DNA of 64,000 nucleotides from Litoreibacter janthinus. GTDB lineage: Bacteria > Pseudomonadota > Alphaproteobacteria > Rhodobacterales > Rhodobacteraceae. Within the stretch, counting starts at the first letter, position 1. Every line of letters starts with the position of its first letter. The DNA is taken from contig NZ_FOYO01000001.1 of assembly GCF_900111945.1 (NCBI RefSeq), positions 3,479,751-3,543,750 of the forward strand. Reading direction: 5' to 3'. Made by a program: the position numbers and the translations under genes. Of the stretch, positions 44,194 to 52,278 are shown one piece after another. The notes below the pieces were generated by a model. That model saw only the letters and a program-made list of their open reading frames with translations, did not search any database and was not told the origin of the DNA.

Positions 44194-44565
44194 ATGAACT
44201 GCAATTCTGGAAACCGTAAAGTTCTCGCCGATGCTTTGGTTGAGAGCGTCATCGAAATTGCAAAAGAGTATAACCTGCAAGATGTGGTCGTCCATCGCGA
44301 CGCCGATCCAGTTCTAGTGGCTGTGCGCGGCAACTTGAAGAACACCAAAAAGAAAGCAGAGGATGAGTGCATCGAATTCGTCCTGCAAATCTCTCCAGAT
44401 ATCGCGCGCGCTTCTGTCGCGAGCATGGTCGGTGCGGATATTGCGGCCGGGACAGATCTGGCAGCTCATCGGGCATTTGACCTGTCAGAAATTGTCGCAA
44501 AGGACAGCGTCGCACACGCCGCCAAGCCACTAGACGATGATCGGTGTAGCCCTAACGAGAAATAA
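44194..44565 (+). CDS. Unrecognised 123-residue protein, second gene of the accessory pair
   Basis: AGGAG precedes the ATG and the gap to the first gene is 9 bp, so they are one operon. The product is soluble and acidic: an N-terminal helix (VLADALVESVIEIAKEYN), a short beta-like segment (DVVVHRDADPVLVAVRG) and a helical C-terminal half. No family recognised. It may act with the upstream protein. Confidence 0.7.
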   Translation: MNCNSGNRKVLADALVESVIEIAKEYNLQDVVVHRDADPVLVAVRGNLKNTKKKAEDECIEFVLQISPDIARASVASMVGADIAAGTDLAAHRAFDLSEIVAKDSVAHAAKPLDDDRCSPNEK

Positions 44566-44701
44566 TCAATCGTCTCGGCACGAGTTCCAAGGAACACGCG
44601 CGCGAAAGAGCTCTCGGCCGCGCTACGGCGCGGCCCACGAAGATGGAGTCCTTACAACATAAGGGTCAAAACTATGTGTCGTCTGACAATGGAAAAAGTG
44701 G

Positions 44702-44775
44702 CGCGCTGGGGAGGATTCGAACCCCCGACCCCTTGATTCGTAGTCAAGTACTCTATCCAACTGAGCTACCAGCGC
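44702..44775 (-). tRNA. tRNA-Arg (anticodon ACG)
   Basis: On the minus strand the cloverleaf is complete: acceptor GCGCTGG/CCAGCGC, D arm TAGCTCAGTTGGATAGAGTA, anticodon stem CTTGA/TCAAG with loop CTACGAA, and T arm with GTTCGAAT. The 3' CCA is not encoded. The ACG anticodon is normally edited to ICG. Its 3' end faces the accessory region on the left. Confidence 0.96.
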
Positions 44776-44824
44776 GCGGGGTGAGGGCGATGTAACCCCG
44801 CCCCCCCCGCAATGCAAGCGCATT

Positions 44825-45238
44825 TTAGTCGGTTGTGCGAAGAACGTTGTTTGATTTTCGGGTTTCGCCAACAGTGGGTAACTTTGCGCCGTTACTGTAT
44901 TCCCCTGGTCGGGTCCGTAGTGGCTCGGTCGGGCGATCTTTCGGCAGGAAAACCTCCTTCATCCGAAACACGTCTAAAATGCCGTAGGTCGTTCCTCCGC
45001 CAATTGGCGCCCCTGGCCATTGCGCCTTAAGCGGCAACCTCGCATTGCGCTCACGCAGCCTTTGCAACGCGGACATTTCTGGTGCCGGGCCTTTGCCGAG
45101 TTTTTCGCTGAGGAAGGCCCGTACATCCGAAATCCCCGGATAAACACCGGGCATGTCGTAGGCCATGATCGTGAACACAATGCCAAGCCCCAGAACATTG
45201 AGCGCCATGTATGTGATTGCTTTACCGATCGCCTTCAT
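44825..45238 (-). CDS. Small membrane-anchored protein A, unknown function
   Basis: A 137-residue protein with one N-terminal helix (ALNVLGLGIVFTIMAYDM) and a polar, Pro- and Arg-rich remainder. AAGG precedes the ATG at good spacing. It is the last of three small leftward membrane-protein genes. No family recognised. Confidence 0.65.
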   Translation of the reverse strand: MKAIGKAITYMALNVLGLGIVFTIMAYDMPGVYPGISDVRAFLSEKLGKGPAPEMSALQRLRERNARLPLKAQWPGAPIGGGTTYGILDVFRMKEVFLPKDRPTEPLRTRPGEYSNGAKLPTVGETRKSNNVLRTTD

Positions 45239-45248
45239 CAGGAAAACC

Positions 45249-45599
45249 TTACAGTGATTGCATCTTTGCCATTGCGTTGACGCGTTTGGTACGGCTGTTG
45301 AGTTTTTGAAGCTCGCTTTTGCCGGAGTCGCTACCGCCGCTCATCATATTGCCGCCGCCCATCCATTCTTCAGTCGTGTCACGAATAGTGTCCCAGATCG
45401 TTTTTTCCGCCGCGGCTTCGGGCGCAACGGATCGAAATCCCGAAACCCGCGCGCCGGGCTGAGCAATCTTGGCTTGTCCCGAGAAAATCGCCCAGTTTTG
45501 AGGTGTGGTGTAGTTGCCTTGCCCATAGCCCATGGTCAAAAGCAACATGAAGATGCTGAAGCTGAAAAGCGCCATTTTCCAAACGACTTTGGTTAGCAT
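45249..45599 (-). CDS. Small membrane-anchored protein B, unknown function
   Basis: A 116-residue protein with an N-terminal hydrophobic helix (MALFSFSIFMLLLTMGYGQ) that may be a signal or anchor, and a tail ending LNSRTKRVNAMAKMQSL. GGGAGG precedes the ATG. It lies 10 bp before gene A and 12 bp after gene C. The NTRTK/NSRTK motif is shared with protein C. Confidence 0.65.
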   Translation of the reverse strand: MLTKVVWKMALFSFSIFMLLLTMGYGQGNYTTPQNWAIFSGQAKIAQPGARVSGFRSVAPEAAAEKTIWDTIRDTTEEWMGGGNMMSGGSDSGKSELQKLNSRTKRVNAMAKMQSL

Positions 45600-45611
45600 G
45601 GCATTCCCTCC

Positions 45612-45974
45612 CTAAGAGCCATTGTAGAGAACCCCCTTAGTGCGTGTGTTGTAGGTCTTGTGCCCTTTGCGACGCAGTTCGAGTTTGCGGAGTTCTGATT
45701 TGCGGTGTGCGGCTTGTCTCTCGGCTTCGATATCTACGCCGAACCAAGCGCGGACACTGTCGACGAAGCTGATCTCAGTGGCATAAGCGCCTTTCGCTGT
45801 CATAGAGAACGTATGATCTCGTTCACCAATGGCTGCGGACTTTGCACCGTTTTCGTCGACCGTTGTGTAGACCATCGGCGGCTCTTCTGTGCTGGTGACC
45901 GCGTAGCCCGCCATTACAACCAGCATAAAACTGGCGGCGGTTCCAAGAATGACATTCCGATAAAAGTTGCCCAT
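45612..45974 (-). CDS. Small membrane-anchored protein C, unknown function
   Basis: A 120-residue protein with an N-terminal helix (VILGTAASFMLVVMAGYAV), an extracytoplasmic-looking middle (FVDSVRAWFGVDIEAERQA) and a basic C-terminus ending YNTRTKGVLYNGS. AGGAACCG precedes the ATG. It leads the three-gene set, 92 bp downstream of the histidine kinase gene. Confidence 0.65.
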   Translation of the reverse strand: MGNFYRNVILGTAASFMLVVMAGYAVTSTEEPPMVYTTVDENGAKSAAIGERDHTFSMTAKGAYATEISFVDSVRAWFGVDIEAERQAAHRKSELRKLELRRKGHKTYNTRTKGVLYNGS

Positions 45975-46066
45975 CGGTTCCTAAGCCCCTCAAAAATCTC
46001 AAGGAAAGCTCGCAGCAAAAACTGGCAATTTATTGTCGAGTCTGGGGAGATATCGCGAAAGCTGGC

Positions 46067-47470
46067 TTATTCAGCAGCATTTCCGAACAATGCGTTTTCT
46101 TTGGGAAGGTGTAGCCTGAACTCTGTGCCCTGCTCGTCAGAGCGCACCAGCGTGAGTGATCCGCCATGCCCGCGTGCAAGCTCTGCCGAAATCGCCAACC
46201 CAAGTCCTGTCCCCCCCTTTCGCACGCCACCTTCAAAGGCCGTGAAAAGGTTCTCTCTCGCTCTAGGTGGCAACCCCGGCCCGGAGTCAGAAACGGTCAA
46301 ATGCCATCCATCGACATCCTCGCTGCCCTTGATCTTTATCTGCCCCGGTTTGCCCGACGCCTCCAGCGCCTGATGCGCGTTGCGCACTAAGTTCCCCAGA
46401 ATACGGTAAAGCTGCTCTCCATCACAGCGCACCATCAGTTGAGACGGCACTTCATTCTCGAAACTGACAGTGTCGGATGCAGACAATTGCTCGCTTTTCA
46501 TAACGTCTTCGGCGATTTCATGCACCTGAGTCATAGCCAGTTTCGGGGGCGCCTCATCAACGCGACCAAAGGCCAACGTGCCTTCACATAAATTCACGGC
46601 ACGGCTTAGTGAATTCACCAGCTTGGGCGCGGAGCGTTGCACCGCAGGATCTTCCGAGCGCTCCATGCGGTCGGCCAACAAAGTCGCTGTGGTCAGAATG
46701 TTGCGTAAGTCATGGCTGATCTTAGCAACGGCCCCACCCAGCTGCGCCAGCCGCTCCTTTTGCTTGAGCGACCCCGTCAGACGTGTTTGCAGCTCCGCCA
46801 ACGTATCCTCGGCGGCGCGCAGCTCGGTGATAGTCGATGTGGGTTTGATCACCCTACGCGCATCCTCAGGGGCCTGTGCATAAGCCTCCATCGAATGAAC
46901 CACCCGCTTGATCGGGCGCACCATGAAGCGGCGCACAGCCAAGAACAGCAATGCGGCCGAAATGATCGAAATTACCGCAGATAGTGCCAGAACTCGCAAT
47001 CCGTAGTCGATCATCGCAGCGCGCAAGGGCGCCTGTGGCATCGCGACTTCGATCATTGAGCCTGCTGCTTGCGTCGGAGAGCCGAACACGCGGATGACGC
47101 CCTCCGGCGCATCAAATAGCTGCTTCAAAGCACCAACCATCAGGTAAATTGCCGATGGGTCTCGTAGATCAACCATTGTGGTCACAGGGCCGGGAACTGG
47201 GGAGGACAGCACCAACTGGCTGGCCGCGTCACGCCGCAAAACGACGTTATAAACGCCGGCATTATCCAACAATTCCTGTGCCAAGCTGGAAGAAATGCTT
47301 TGATCCTGCGACGCGAGGACCGAAAGCGAGGCAATCTGCGACCTTTCAAGACCTGCAAGCAGGTAGTCCTGCCTGAACCGCGCCACCGAAGGGACAAAGA
47401 TCAGCACCTCAGCGATCATCACAAAAATGATCGTGAGCAAAAGAAACCGACCTGAGAGCGAATTAATCAA
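46067..47470 (-). CDS. Sensor histidine kinase without adjacent response regulator
   Basis: A kinase of about 467 residues. It has an N-terminal membrane helix, a periplasmic region (about 30-160), a second helix and HAMP-like linker, then an H box AKISHDLRNILTTATLLADR, N box LVRNAHQALE, and G boxes DSGPGLPPRARE and GGTGLGLAI. TTG 47470 is preferred because GGGAGG lies 7 bases upstream; GTG 47485 is possible. No response regulator is near. It follows the flavoprotein gene by about 25 bp. Confidence 0.87.
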   Translation of the reverse strand: MINSLSGRFLLLTIIFVMIAEVLIFVPSVARFRQDYLLAGLERSQIASLSVLASQDQSISSSLAQELLDNAGVYNVVLRRDAASQLVLSSPVPGPVTTMVDLRDPSAIYLMVGALKQLFDAPEGVIRVFGSPTQAAGSMIEVAMPQAPLRAAMIDYGLRVLALSAVISIISAALLFLAVRRFMVRPIKRVVHSMEAYAQAPEDARRVIKPTSTITELRAAEDTLAELQTRLTGSLKQKERLAQLGGAVAKISHDLRNILTTATLLADRMERSEDPAVQRSAPKLVNSLSRAVNLCEGTLAFGRVDEAPPKLAMTQVHEIAEDVMKSEQLSASDTVSFENEVPSQLMVRCDGEQLYRILGNLVRNAHQALEASGKPGQIKIKGSEDVDGWHLTVSDSGPGLPPRARENLFTAFEGGVRKGGTGLGLAISAELARGHGGSLTLVRSDEQGTEFRLHLPKENALFGNAAE

Positions 47471-47494
47471 CCGATTGCCTCCCACGGGCGCATT

Positions 47495-48913
47495 TTAAGG
47501 CAGAAATTTTTGCACAAAACCAACAACTTTCTTCACCATATCGCTTTCAAATAGCCTTGGCGAGAAATAGGCACCTGCGGCGCGTTTGTTAACCTCTCCA
47601 AGCGTCGGATATGGCGCAACCATAGCGGCGATTTGGCTCATCTTCATGTTGTTCGCAATGGCCAAGGCCCAAACACCGATCAAATCGCCCGCACTCGCCC
47701 CAACGATCGAGGCCCCGACGGGGCGCCCCTTCATAACCATCACTTTAATCAATCCCGTGGTTTTACCCTCGGCAATGGCGCGGTCGTTTTCGTGGAACGG
47801 GAAGCGGTAGACCTCTGCCTTGTCTCCGTATTCCTCACGCGCTTGCGCCTCGGTCAGGCCAACCTGCGCCAATTCGGGGTCCGTGTAGGTCGCCCAAGGG
47901 ATGTGGTCTTGCTTCGCTTTGGAGGGCAATCCAAACAGGATGGAGCGGATCACGACGCCTGCGTGATATCCGGCAACATGCGTAAACTGCAGCTGCCCCG
48001 CGACATCCCCGATGGCATAGACCTTTTTGTTGCTCGTCTTCATCGATGCATCAACATCGATACCGCGACGGGAATATTCGATGCCCGCTTTTTCTAGGTC
48101 AAGATCGTTGACGTTTGCCGCGCGACCTACTGCCATCAGCAGATGGGAGCCTTTGAAAATACGGCCATCTTTTGCCTTCACTTCAATATTGCCTGCAGTT
48201 CCGGTGATTTCTTCCGCCAATGCGTTCTCTTCGATGACCATGCCCTCCTCGCGCATCCGGTCGAGGACGATAGCGGCCAACTCTGGGTCATCCTTGTTCA
48301 TGGCCTTATCGCCCTCAATCACCGTGACCTTAGAGCCGAGCCGCAAATGCGCCTGCGCCATCTCGATCCCGATAGGGCCGCCGCCTACGATGAGCAAATG
48401 CTCCGGCAAATCTCGCAGATCCCACAAACTTTCATTGGTCAGGTAAGGCACATTCTCCAGCCCCGGAATAGGTGGAACGAAAGGCGACGAACCGGTCGAC
48501 ACAACAATGCGACGCGCTGAAATCTCGGTATCGCCTGCCTGGACGGTTGTCTTACCGGTGAATCTCCCGCGCTCACGGATAACTGTGACGCCCATGCCTT
48601 CGAAGCGCTCTTCGCTATCCACAGGTGCAATTGTCGCAATAACGTTGTTCACGTGATCCTTGGCGGCCGCGTAATCAACTTGCGGCTCCATATCAGCGAT
48701 ACCGAATTTCGAGCCATTGCGCACGGTGTAGGCCTGCTTGCCTGCTGCAATCAGCGCTTTGGAGGGTACACACCCATAGTTCAGACAATCCCCGCCCATC
48801 TTATGGTCTTCCAGCAAAACCACCTTTGCCCCCATTTGGACCGCACCCGCTGCAACCGACAATCCGCCAGAACCTGCGCCAATAACCAACAGGTCAGTTT
48901 TGATCTTTTTCAT
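47495..48913 (-). CDS. FAD-dependent pyridine nucleotide-disulfide oxidoreductase (mercuric-reductase-like)
   Basis: A 472-residue enzyme with N-terminal FAD site (VIGAGSGGLSVAAGA), redox-active disulfide CLNYGC in GGDCLNYGCVPSKAL, NAD-binding GGGPIGIEMAQ, and a C-terminal dimerisation domain (HPTLGE-like PYPTLGEV). The mercury-binding extra cysteines of true MerA are absent. It is 3 bp downstream of a TVP38/VTT gene, a pairing seen in many bacteria. Substrate unknown. Confidence 0.9.
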   Translation of the reverse strand: MKKIKTDLLVIGAGSGGLSVAAGAVQMGAKVVLLEDHKMGGDCLNYGCVPSKALIAAGKQAYTVRNGSKFGIADMEPQVDYAAAKDHVNNVIATIAPVDSEERFEGMGVTVIRERGRFTGKTTVQAGDTEISARRIVVSTGSSPFVPPIPGLENVPYLTNESLWDLRDLPEHLLIVGGGPIGIEMAQAHLRLGSKVTVIEGDKAMNKDDPELAAIVLDRMREEGMVIEENALAEEITGTAGNIEVKAKDGRIFKGSHLLMAVGRAANVNDLDLEKAGIEYSRRGIDVDASMKTSNKKVYAIGDVAGQLQFTHVAGYHAGVVIRSILFGLPSKAKQDHIPWATYTDPELAQVGLTEAQAREEYGDKAEVYRFPFHENDRAIAEGKTTGLIKVMVMKGRPVGASIVGASAGDLIGVWALAIANNMKMSQIAAMVAPYPTLGEVNKRAAGAYFSPRLFESDMVKKVVGFVQKFLP

Positions 48914-48916
48914 GGG

Positions 48917-49651
48917 TCAGATACCTTCTTTTCCGCGCACGGCCTTAAGAATGATCGGCAGCAGAGCAAGTGCGCAAAGGCCAAGAATTGGGAACAGAAT
49001 GTGAGGCTCGAAAATGACGCCAAGATTTGGCGTCTCGCCACGCTCAAACACTTCGCCAAGACCCGCACCGACAGATGTGTAGACAATTGAGCCCGGAATG
49101 ATTCCGAAAAAGGTTGAGATTACGAAACGTCGCAAGGGCACGTTGACCAAAGCTGGAACAAGGTTGGCCACGAAGAATGGAACAGCTGGCACGAGGCGGA
49201 TCAAGAACAGGACGGACCACTGGTTCTCGTCGATGCCGTCCTTGATCTTTTTGACCATCCCGTCGCCGCTCTCCATCTTGGCCGCGAGTTTGTCGCCGAA
49301 CCCCATGCGTGCCGCAGAAAAAATGGCCGTCGCCCCGATGGTTGCGCCGATAATATTATAGAGAAACCCCGGAAAGGTCGCGAACAAGAAGCCGCCCGTC
49401 AGCGTCGCAATCGCAGCCCCCGGCAAGGAAAATGCGACAATCACCACATAGATGGCAATAAACCCCAACACGGCCACAAGATAGTTCGCATCCCGAAAGG
49501 CGATCAACGCCTCGCGATTGTCACGCAGGGCGTCAAAGCTCAGGTAGTCACGCAAGGTAAACGCCCCGATCAACGCTACGGCGACAATCAAGAGGATCGG
49601 CAGCTTCTTCTGAAAGGCCGATTTTTCTGGGTTGGTCATCATATCCGCCAT
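48917..49651 (-). CDS. TVP38/TMEM64 (VTT domain) membrane protein
   Basis: A 244-residue protein with about six hydrophobic segments. The VTT core includes FSLPGAAIATLTGGFLFATF and VLFLIRLVPAVPFFVANLVPALV with the conserved R and P residues. Relatives act in lipid scrambling or undecaprenyl-phosphate and small-molecule transport. It leads the operon with the flavoprotein and the kinase. Confidence 0.87.
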   Translation of the reverse strand: MADMMTNPEKSAFQKKLPILLIVAVALIGAFTLRDYLSFDALRDNREALIAFRDANYLVAVLGFIAIYVVIVAFSLPGAAIATLTGGFLFATFPGFLYNIIGATIGATAIFSAARMGFGDKLAAKMESGDGMVKKIKDGIDENQWSVLFLIRLVPAVPFFVANLVPALVNVPLRRFVISTFFGIIPGSIVYTSVGAGLGEVFERGETPNLGVIFEPHILFPILGLCALALLPIILKAVRGKEGI

Positions 49652-49827
49652 TTATTGGAATCCTGAAGTGTAAGTTGCCACGTTGATGGGCGAAAATCAG
49701 TGAATAGGATACCACCACTCACGCTTGCTTGATCAGCGGTGATGGAAATACGCGCCCTATAGCCCTTTCACATGGCGTAGGTTACAAGTCGCGGGAGAAT
49801 TGTTGCAAAAATGGGCGGGTTTGCCCG

Positions 49828-49856
49828 TTGACGCAGAACGCAGGGCTGTCTATGAC
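49828..49856 (+). promoter_or_regulatory. Probable sigma-70 promoter of rpmH
   Basis: TTGACG and TATGAC are separated by 17 bases and lie about 70 bp before the rpmH start. Confidence 0.6.
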
Positions 49857-49924
49857 GCAGGCTCTGAACACATATGGGTTCGAATCCTTCTTGGATTTGT
49901 CCTCGATCCGCAGGAGCCTCGCTC

Positions 49925-50062
49925 ATGAGCAAACGTACATTCCAACCGTCGAACTTGGTTCGCAAGCACCGCCACGGCTTCCGTGCGCGCATGGCAACCA
50001 AAGCTGGCCGTAAAATCCTGAACGCGCGTCGCGCGAAAGGCCGGGCGAAGCTGAGCGCGTAA
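49925..50062 (+). CDS. rpmH: 50S ribosomal protein L34
   Basis: A 44-residue, highly basic L34: [19 protein letters not shown], then [20 protein letters not shown] lies 8 bases before the ATG. It starts the conserved rpmH-rnpA-yidD order. Confidence 0.96.
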   Translation: MSKRTFQPSNLVRKHRHGFRARMATKAGRKILNARRAKGRAKLSA

Positions 50063-50089
50063 GCGCCTCCTTCTCCTTTTTTGACCTAG

Positions 50090-50488
50090 ATGCCGCCGGA
50101 GGCCCACGTGACAGGACAAGACGTCCCGGTCGCGGATGTGCCACCGGCGGCTTCCGTTTGTCTGGAGGTTATGCGCAAACGCGCTGACTTCCTGCGGGCC
50201 GCTCGCGCCAAACGCTCTGGCCAGCCCGGATTTCTTTTGCAAGCCCGCGCTCGGGAAGACCAAGAAGCGCCGCGTGTCGGCTACACCTGCTCCAAGAAAA
50301 TCGGCAATGCAGTCATCCGCAACCGCGCCAAGCGCCGCTTGCGTGAAGTCGCGCGCTTAGTTCTGGGCGCGCACGCCAAGCAAGGGTGGGACTATGTTTT
50401 GGTAGGTCGCCCGAACGAGACCGTTTCCCGCAGCTTCGAACAGCTTGTCGCCGACCTCACGCGCGCTGTGGCGAAGGTCCACGCATGA
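50090..50488 (+). CDS. rnpA: Ribonuclease P protein component
   Basis: A 132-residue basic protein with the RNR signature in GNAVIRNRAKRRLREVAR and the earlier RKRADFLRAARAKR. It assists the RNase P RNA in trimming tRNA 5' ends. ATG 50090 is used; GTG 50108 with GGAGG five bases upstream is a good alternative. The stop overlaps yidD. Confidence 0.93.
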   Translation: MPPEAHVTGQDVPVADVPPAASVCLEVMRKRADFLRAARAKRSGQPGFLLQARAREDQEAPRVGYTCSKKIGNAVIRNRAKRRLREVARLVLGAHAKQGWDYVLVGRPNETVSRSFEQLVADLTRAVAKVHA

Positions 50489-50706
50489 CGCCCCTCGCAT
50501 GGATATGCGCCCTCCCCGTGCGCGGGTATCGCGCTGTGTTTAGCCCTTGGGTAGGGCATAATTGCCGCTATGACCCAACCTGCTCCGCTTACGCCCTGGA
50601 AGCATTGAAAAAGCATGGCGGGATCAAAGGATCATGCCTCGCCGCGCGGCGCATTGCGCGCTGCAACCCTTGGGGTGGCATGGGCGTGGACGACGTCCCT
50701 GATTGA
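50485..50706 (+). CDS. yidD: Membrane protein insertion efficiency factor YidD
   Basis: A 73-residue protein with the family core YRAVFSPWVGHNCRYDPTCS and ALKKHGGIKGSCLAARRIAR, CNPWG. The ATG overlaps the rnpA stop. It assists YidC. Confidence 0.93.
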   Translation: MTPLAWICALPVRGYRAVFSPWVGHNCRYDPTCSAYALEALKKHGGIKGSCLAARRIARCNPWGGMGVDDVPD

Positions 50707-50714
50707 ACTGGCGG

Positions 50715-51242
50715 TCAACGCCGCTTCTCGAAGCTGATCGTAACGTCTCCGACATCGACGCCGAAGCGCTTCATGTAGGCGCGGTTCAAAAGTCGACCAT
50801 CGTCCTGAAGCCACATCCAATCGTCAAAGCTGACGCGTGTGGTCGCTCCGTCGCCAACTGGCAAATCAATCGTGTAACGCCAGTTGAATCGATCACCCTG
50901 TTCCTCGCCAGTGGCCTCCCCGATCACACCGGGCGCGGTGCCCCGCCATGAATCAGGGCCAGTCTTGGTCAACGACCAAATGCGTTGCTCGGTCGAACCA
51001 TCTTCGTAGGTAAAATCCTCGACAAGACGCAAAACTGCACCATCCCATGTCCCCTTGATGTCTACCACAAACTGCCGTCGCACGGTTCCAAAAATATCCT
51101 GAAACTGTCCGTAAGCGCGCAGGTCCCCGACGAAGTACTCTTCAAGGTTCAACTCGAGGGTGCTGAGGCTCGAATCCTCGAACGACGGCTTTCCCGTGCA
51201 GGCACCAAGAACTAGCGCCAAGGCAAGAACGGCATATCTCAT
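50715..51242 (-). CDS. DUF3833-like lipoprotein
   Basis: A 175-residue protein with a lipobox (LALALVLGACTG, Cys about residue 15). The mature part is beta-rich and matches the DUF3833 pattern (EEYFVGDLRAYGQFQD, LVEDFTYEDG, DWMWLQDDGRLLNRAYMKRFG). AAGGAG precedes the ATG. It converges on yidD with 8 bp between stops. Function unknown. Confidence 0.85.
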   Translation of the reverse strand: MRYAVLALALVLGACTGKPSFEDSSLSTLELNLEEYFVGDLRAYGQFQDIFGTVRRQFVVDIKGTWDGAVLRLVEDFTYEDGSTEQRIWSLTKTGPDSWRGTAPGVIGEATGEEQGDRFNWRYTIDLPVGDGATTRVSFDDWMWLQDDGRLLNRAYMKRFGVDVGDVTISFEKRR

Positions 51243-51329
51243 TAGCGATCTCCTTTTAGAAGGATACGCTTTGCGGTGCGGATCAGATGTATCTTCCTTT
51301 GACGTCGCACTCGCCCTATACACGCGGCC

Positions 51330-52220
51330 ATGCTGGACAAACCTGACACCCCCACTGAAGCGATTGACGACATCCACGCGCTGTTTCACGGCGCGCCCTC
51401 GACCACCGAGTTCAAAAAGCTGCGCAAGCGGATCGTTCGCGACACGCGCCAAGCGATTGATGATTTCGGCATGATCGAGCGAGGCGCAAAATGGCTTGTC
51501 TGCCTCTCAGGCGGGAAGGACAGCTACACCCTGCTTGCAGCACTGACGGAGTTGCAGTGGCGCGGCTTACTGCCTGTAGAAATATTGGCCTGCAATCTCG
51601 ACCAAGGGCAGCCAAATTTTCCGGCGACCGTTTTGCCCGAATTTCTTGAAAAAATGGGCGTCCCCCATCGCATTGAGTATCAAGACACATACTCCATCGT
51701 GAAGGATAAGGTGCCTGCTGGTCGCACGTATTGCGCTCTATGTTCGCGACTGCGTCGCGGAAACCTGTATCGCATTGCCCGCGAGGAAGGGTGTTCCGCC
51801 GTCGTGTTGGGTCATCATCGCGACGACATTCTAGAGACGTTCTTTCTGAACCTCTTTCACGGCTCTCGGCTGTCAGCGATGCCCCCAAAGCTGCTGAATG
51901 AAGAAGGGGACGTCTTCGTCTACCGCCCGTTGGCCTATGTGTCCGAAGCCGATTGCGAGCGTTTTGCCCGCAATATGAACTACCCGATCATTCCTTGTGA
52001 TCTGTGCGGCTCGCAAGACGGGCTTCAGCGGCAGAACATCAAACAAATGCTTGATGTTTGGGAACAAAAATCACCCGGCCGCAGACAGAAGATGTTCCGT
52101 GCGCTGACAAACACGAACCCTTCCCACCTCTTGGACCCTAGCCTGTTCGACTTTGCTGGTCTGACCCGAGACCCAATAAAATTTGAGCAAAACCCGCCAA
52201 ACTTGCTGCCAGACGATTAA
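51330..52220 (+). CDS. ttcA: tRNA 2-thiocytidine(32) synthetase TtcA
   Basis: A 296-residue PP-loop ATPase with SGGKDS (residues 60-65) and two CxxC pairs for an iron-sulfur cluster, CALC in [13 protein letters not shown] and CDLC in [11 protein letters not shown]. It makes 2-thiocytidine at tRNA position 32. Divergent from the lipoprotein gene. Confidence 0.93.
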   Translation: MLDKPDTPTEAIDDIHALFHGAPSTTEFKKLRKRIVRDTRQAIDDFGMIERGAKWLVCLSGGKDSYTLLAALTELQWRGLLPVEILACNLDQGQPNFPATVLPEFLEKMGVPHRIEYQDTYSIVKDKVPAGRTYCALCSRLRRGNLYRIAREEGCSAVVLGHHRDDILETFFLNLFHGSRLSAMPPKLLNEEGDVFVYRPLAYVSEADCERFARNMNYPIIPCDLCGSQDGLQRQNIKQMLDVWEQKSPGRRQKMFRALTNTNPSHLLDPSLFDFAGLTRDPIKFEQNPPNLLPDD

Positions 52221-52278
52221 TGCACTGACAATGGTCCCGACCTAGTGCTGACCCAGTTCGAATGCGAAAGGGTCAACA

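Noticed and set aside
49871..49890. GGGTTCGAATCC resembling a tRNA T-arm before rpmH
   Set aside because: No acceptor, D or anticodon stem fits around it; it lies in the rpmH leader.
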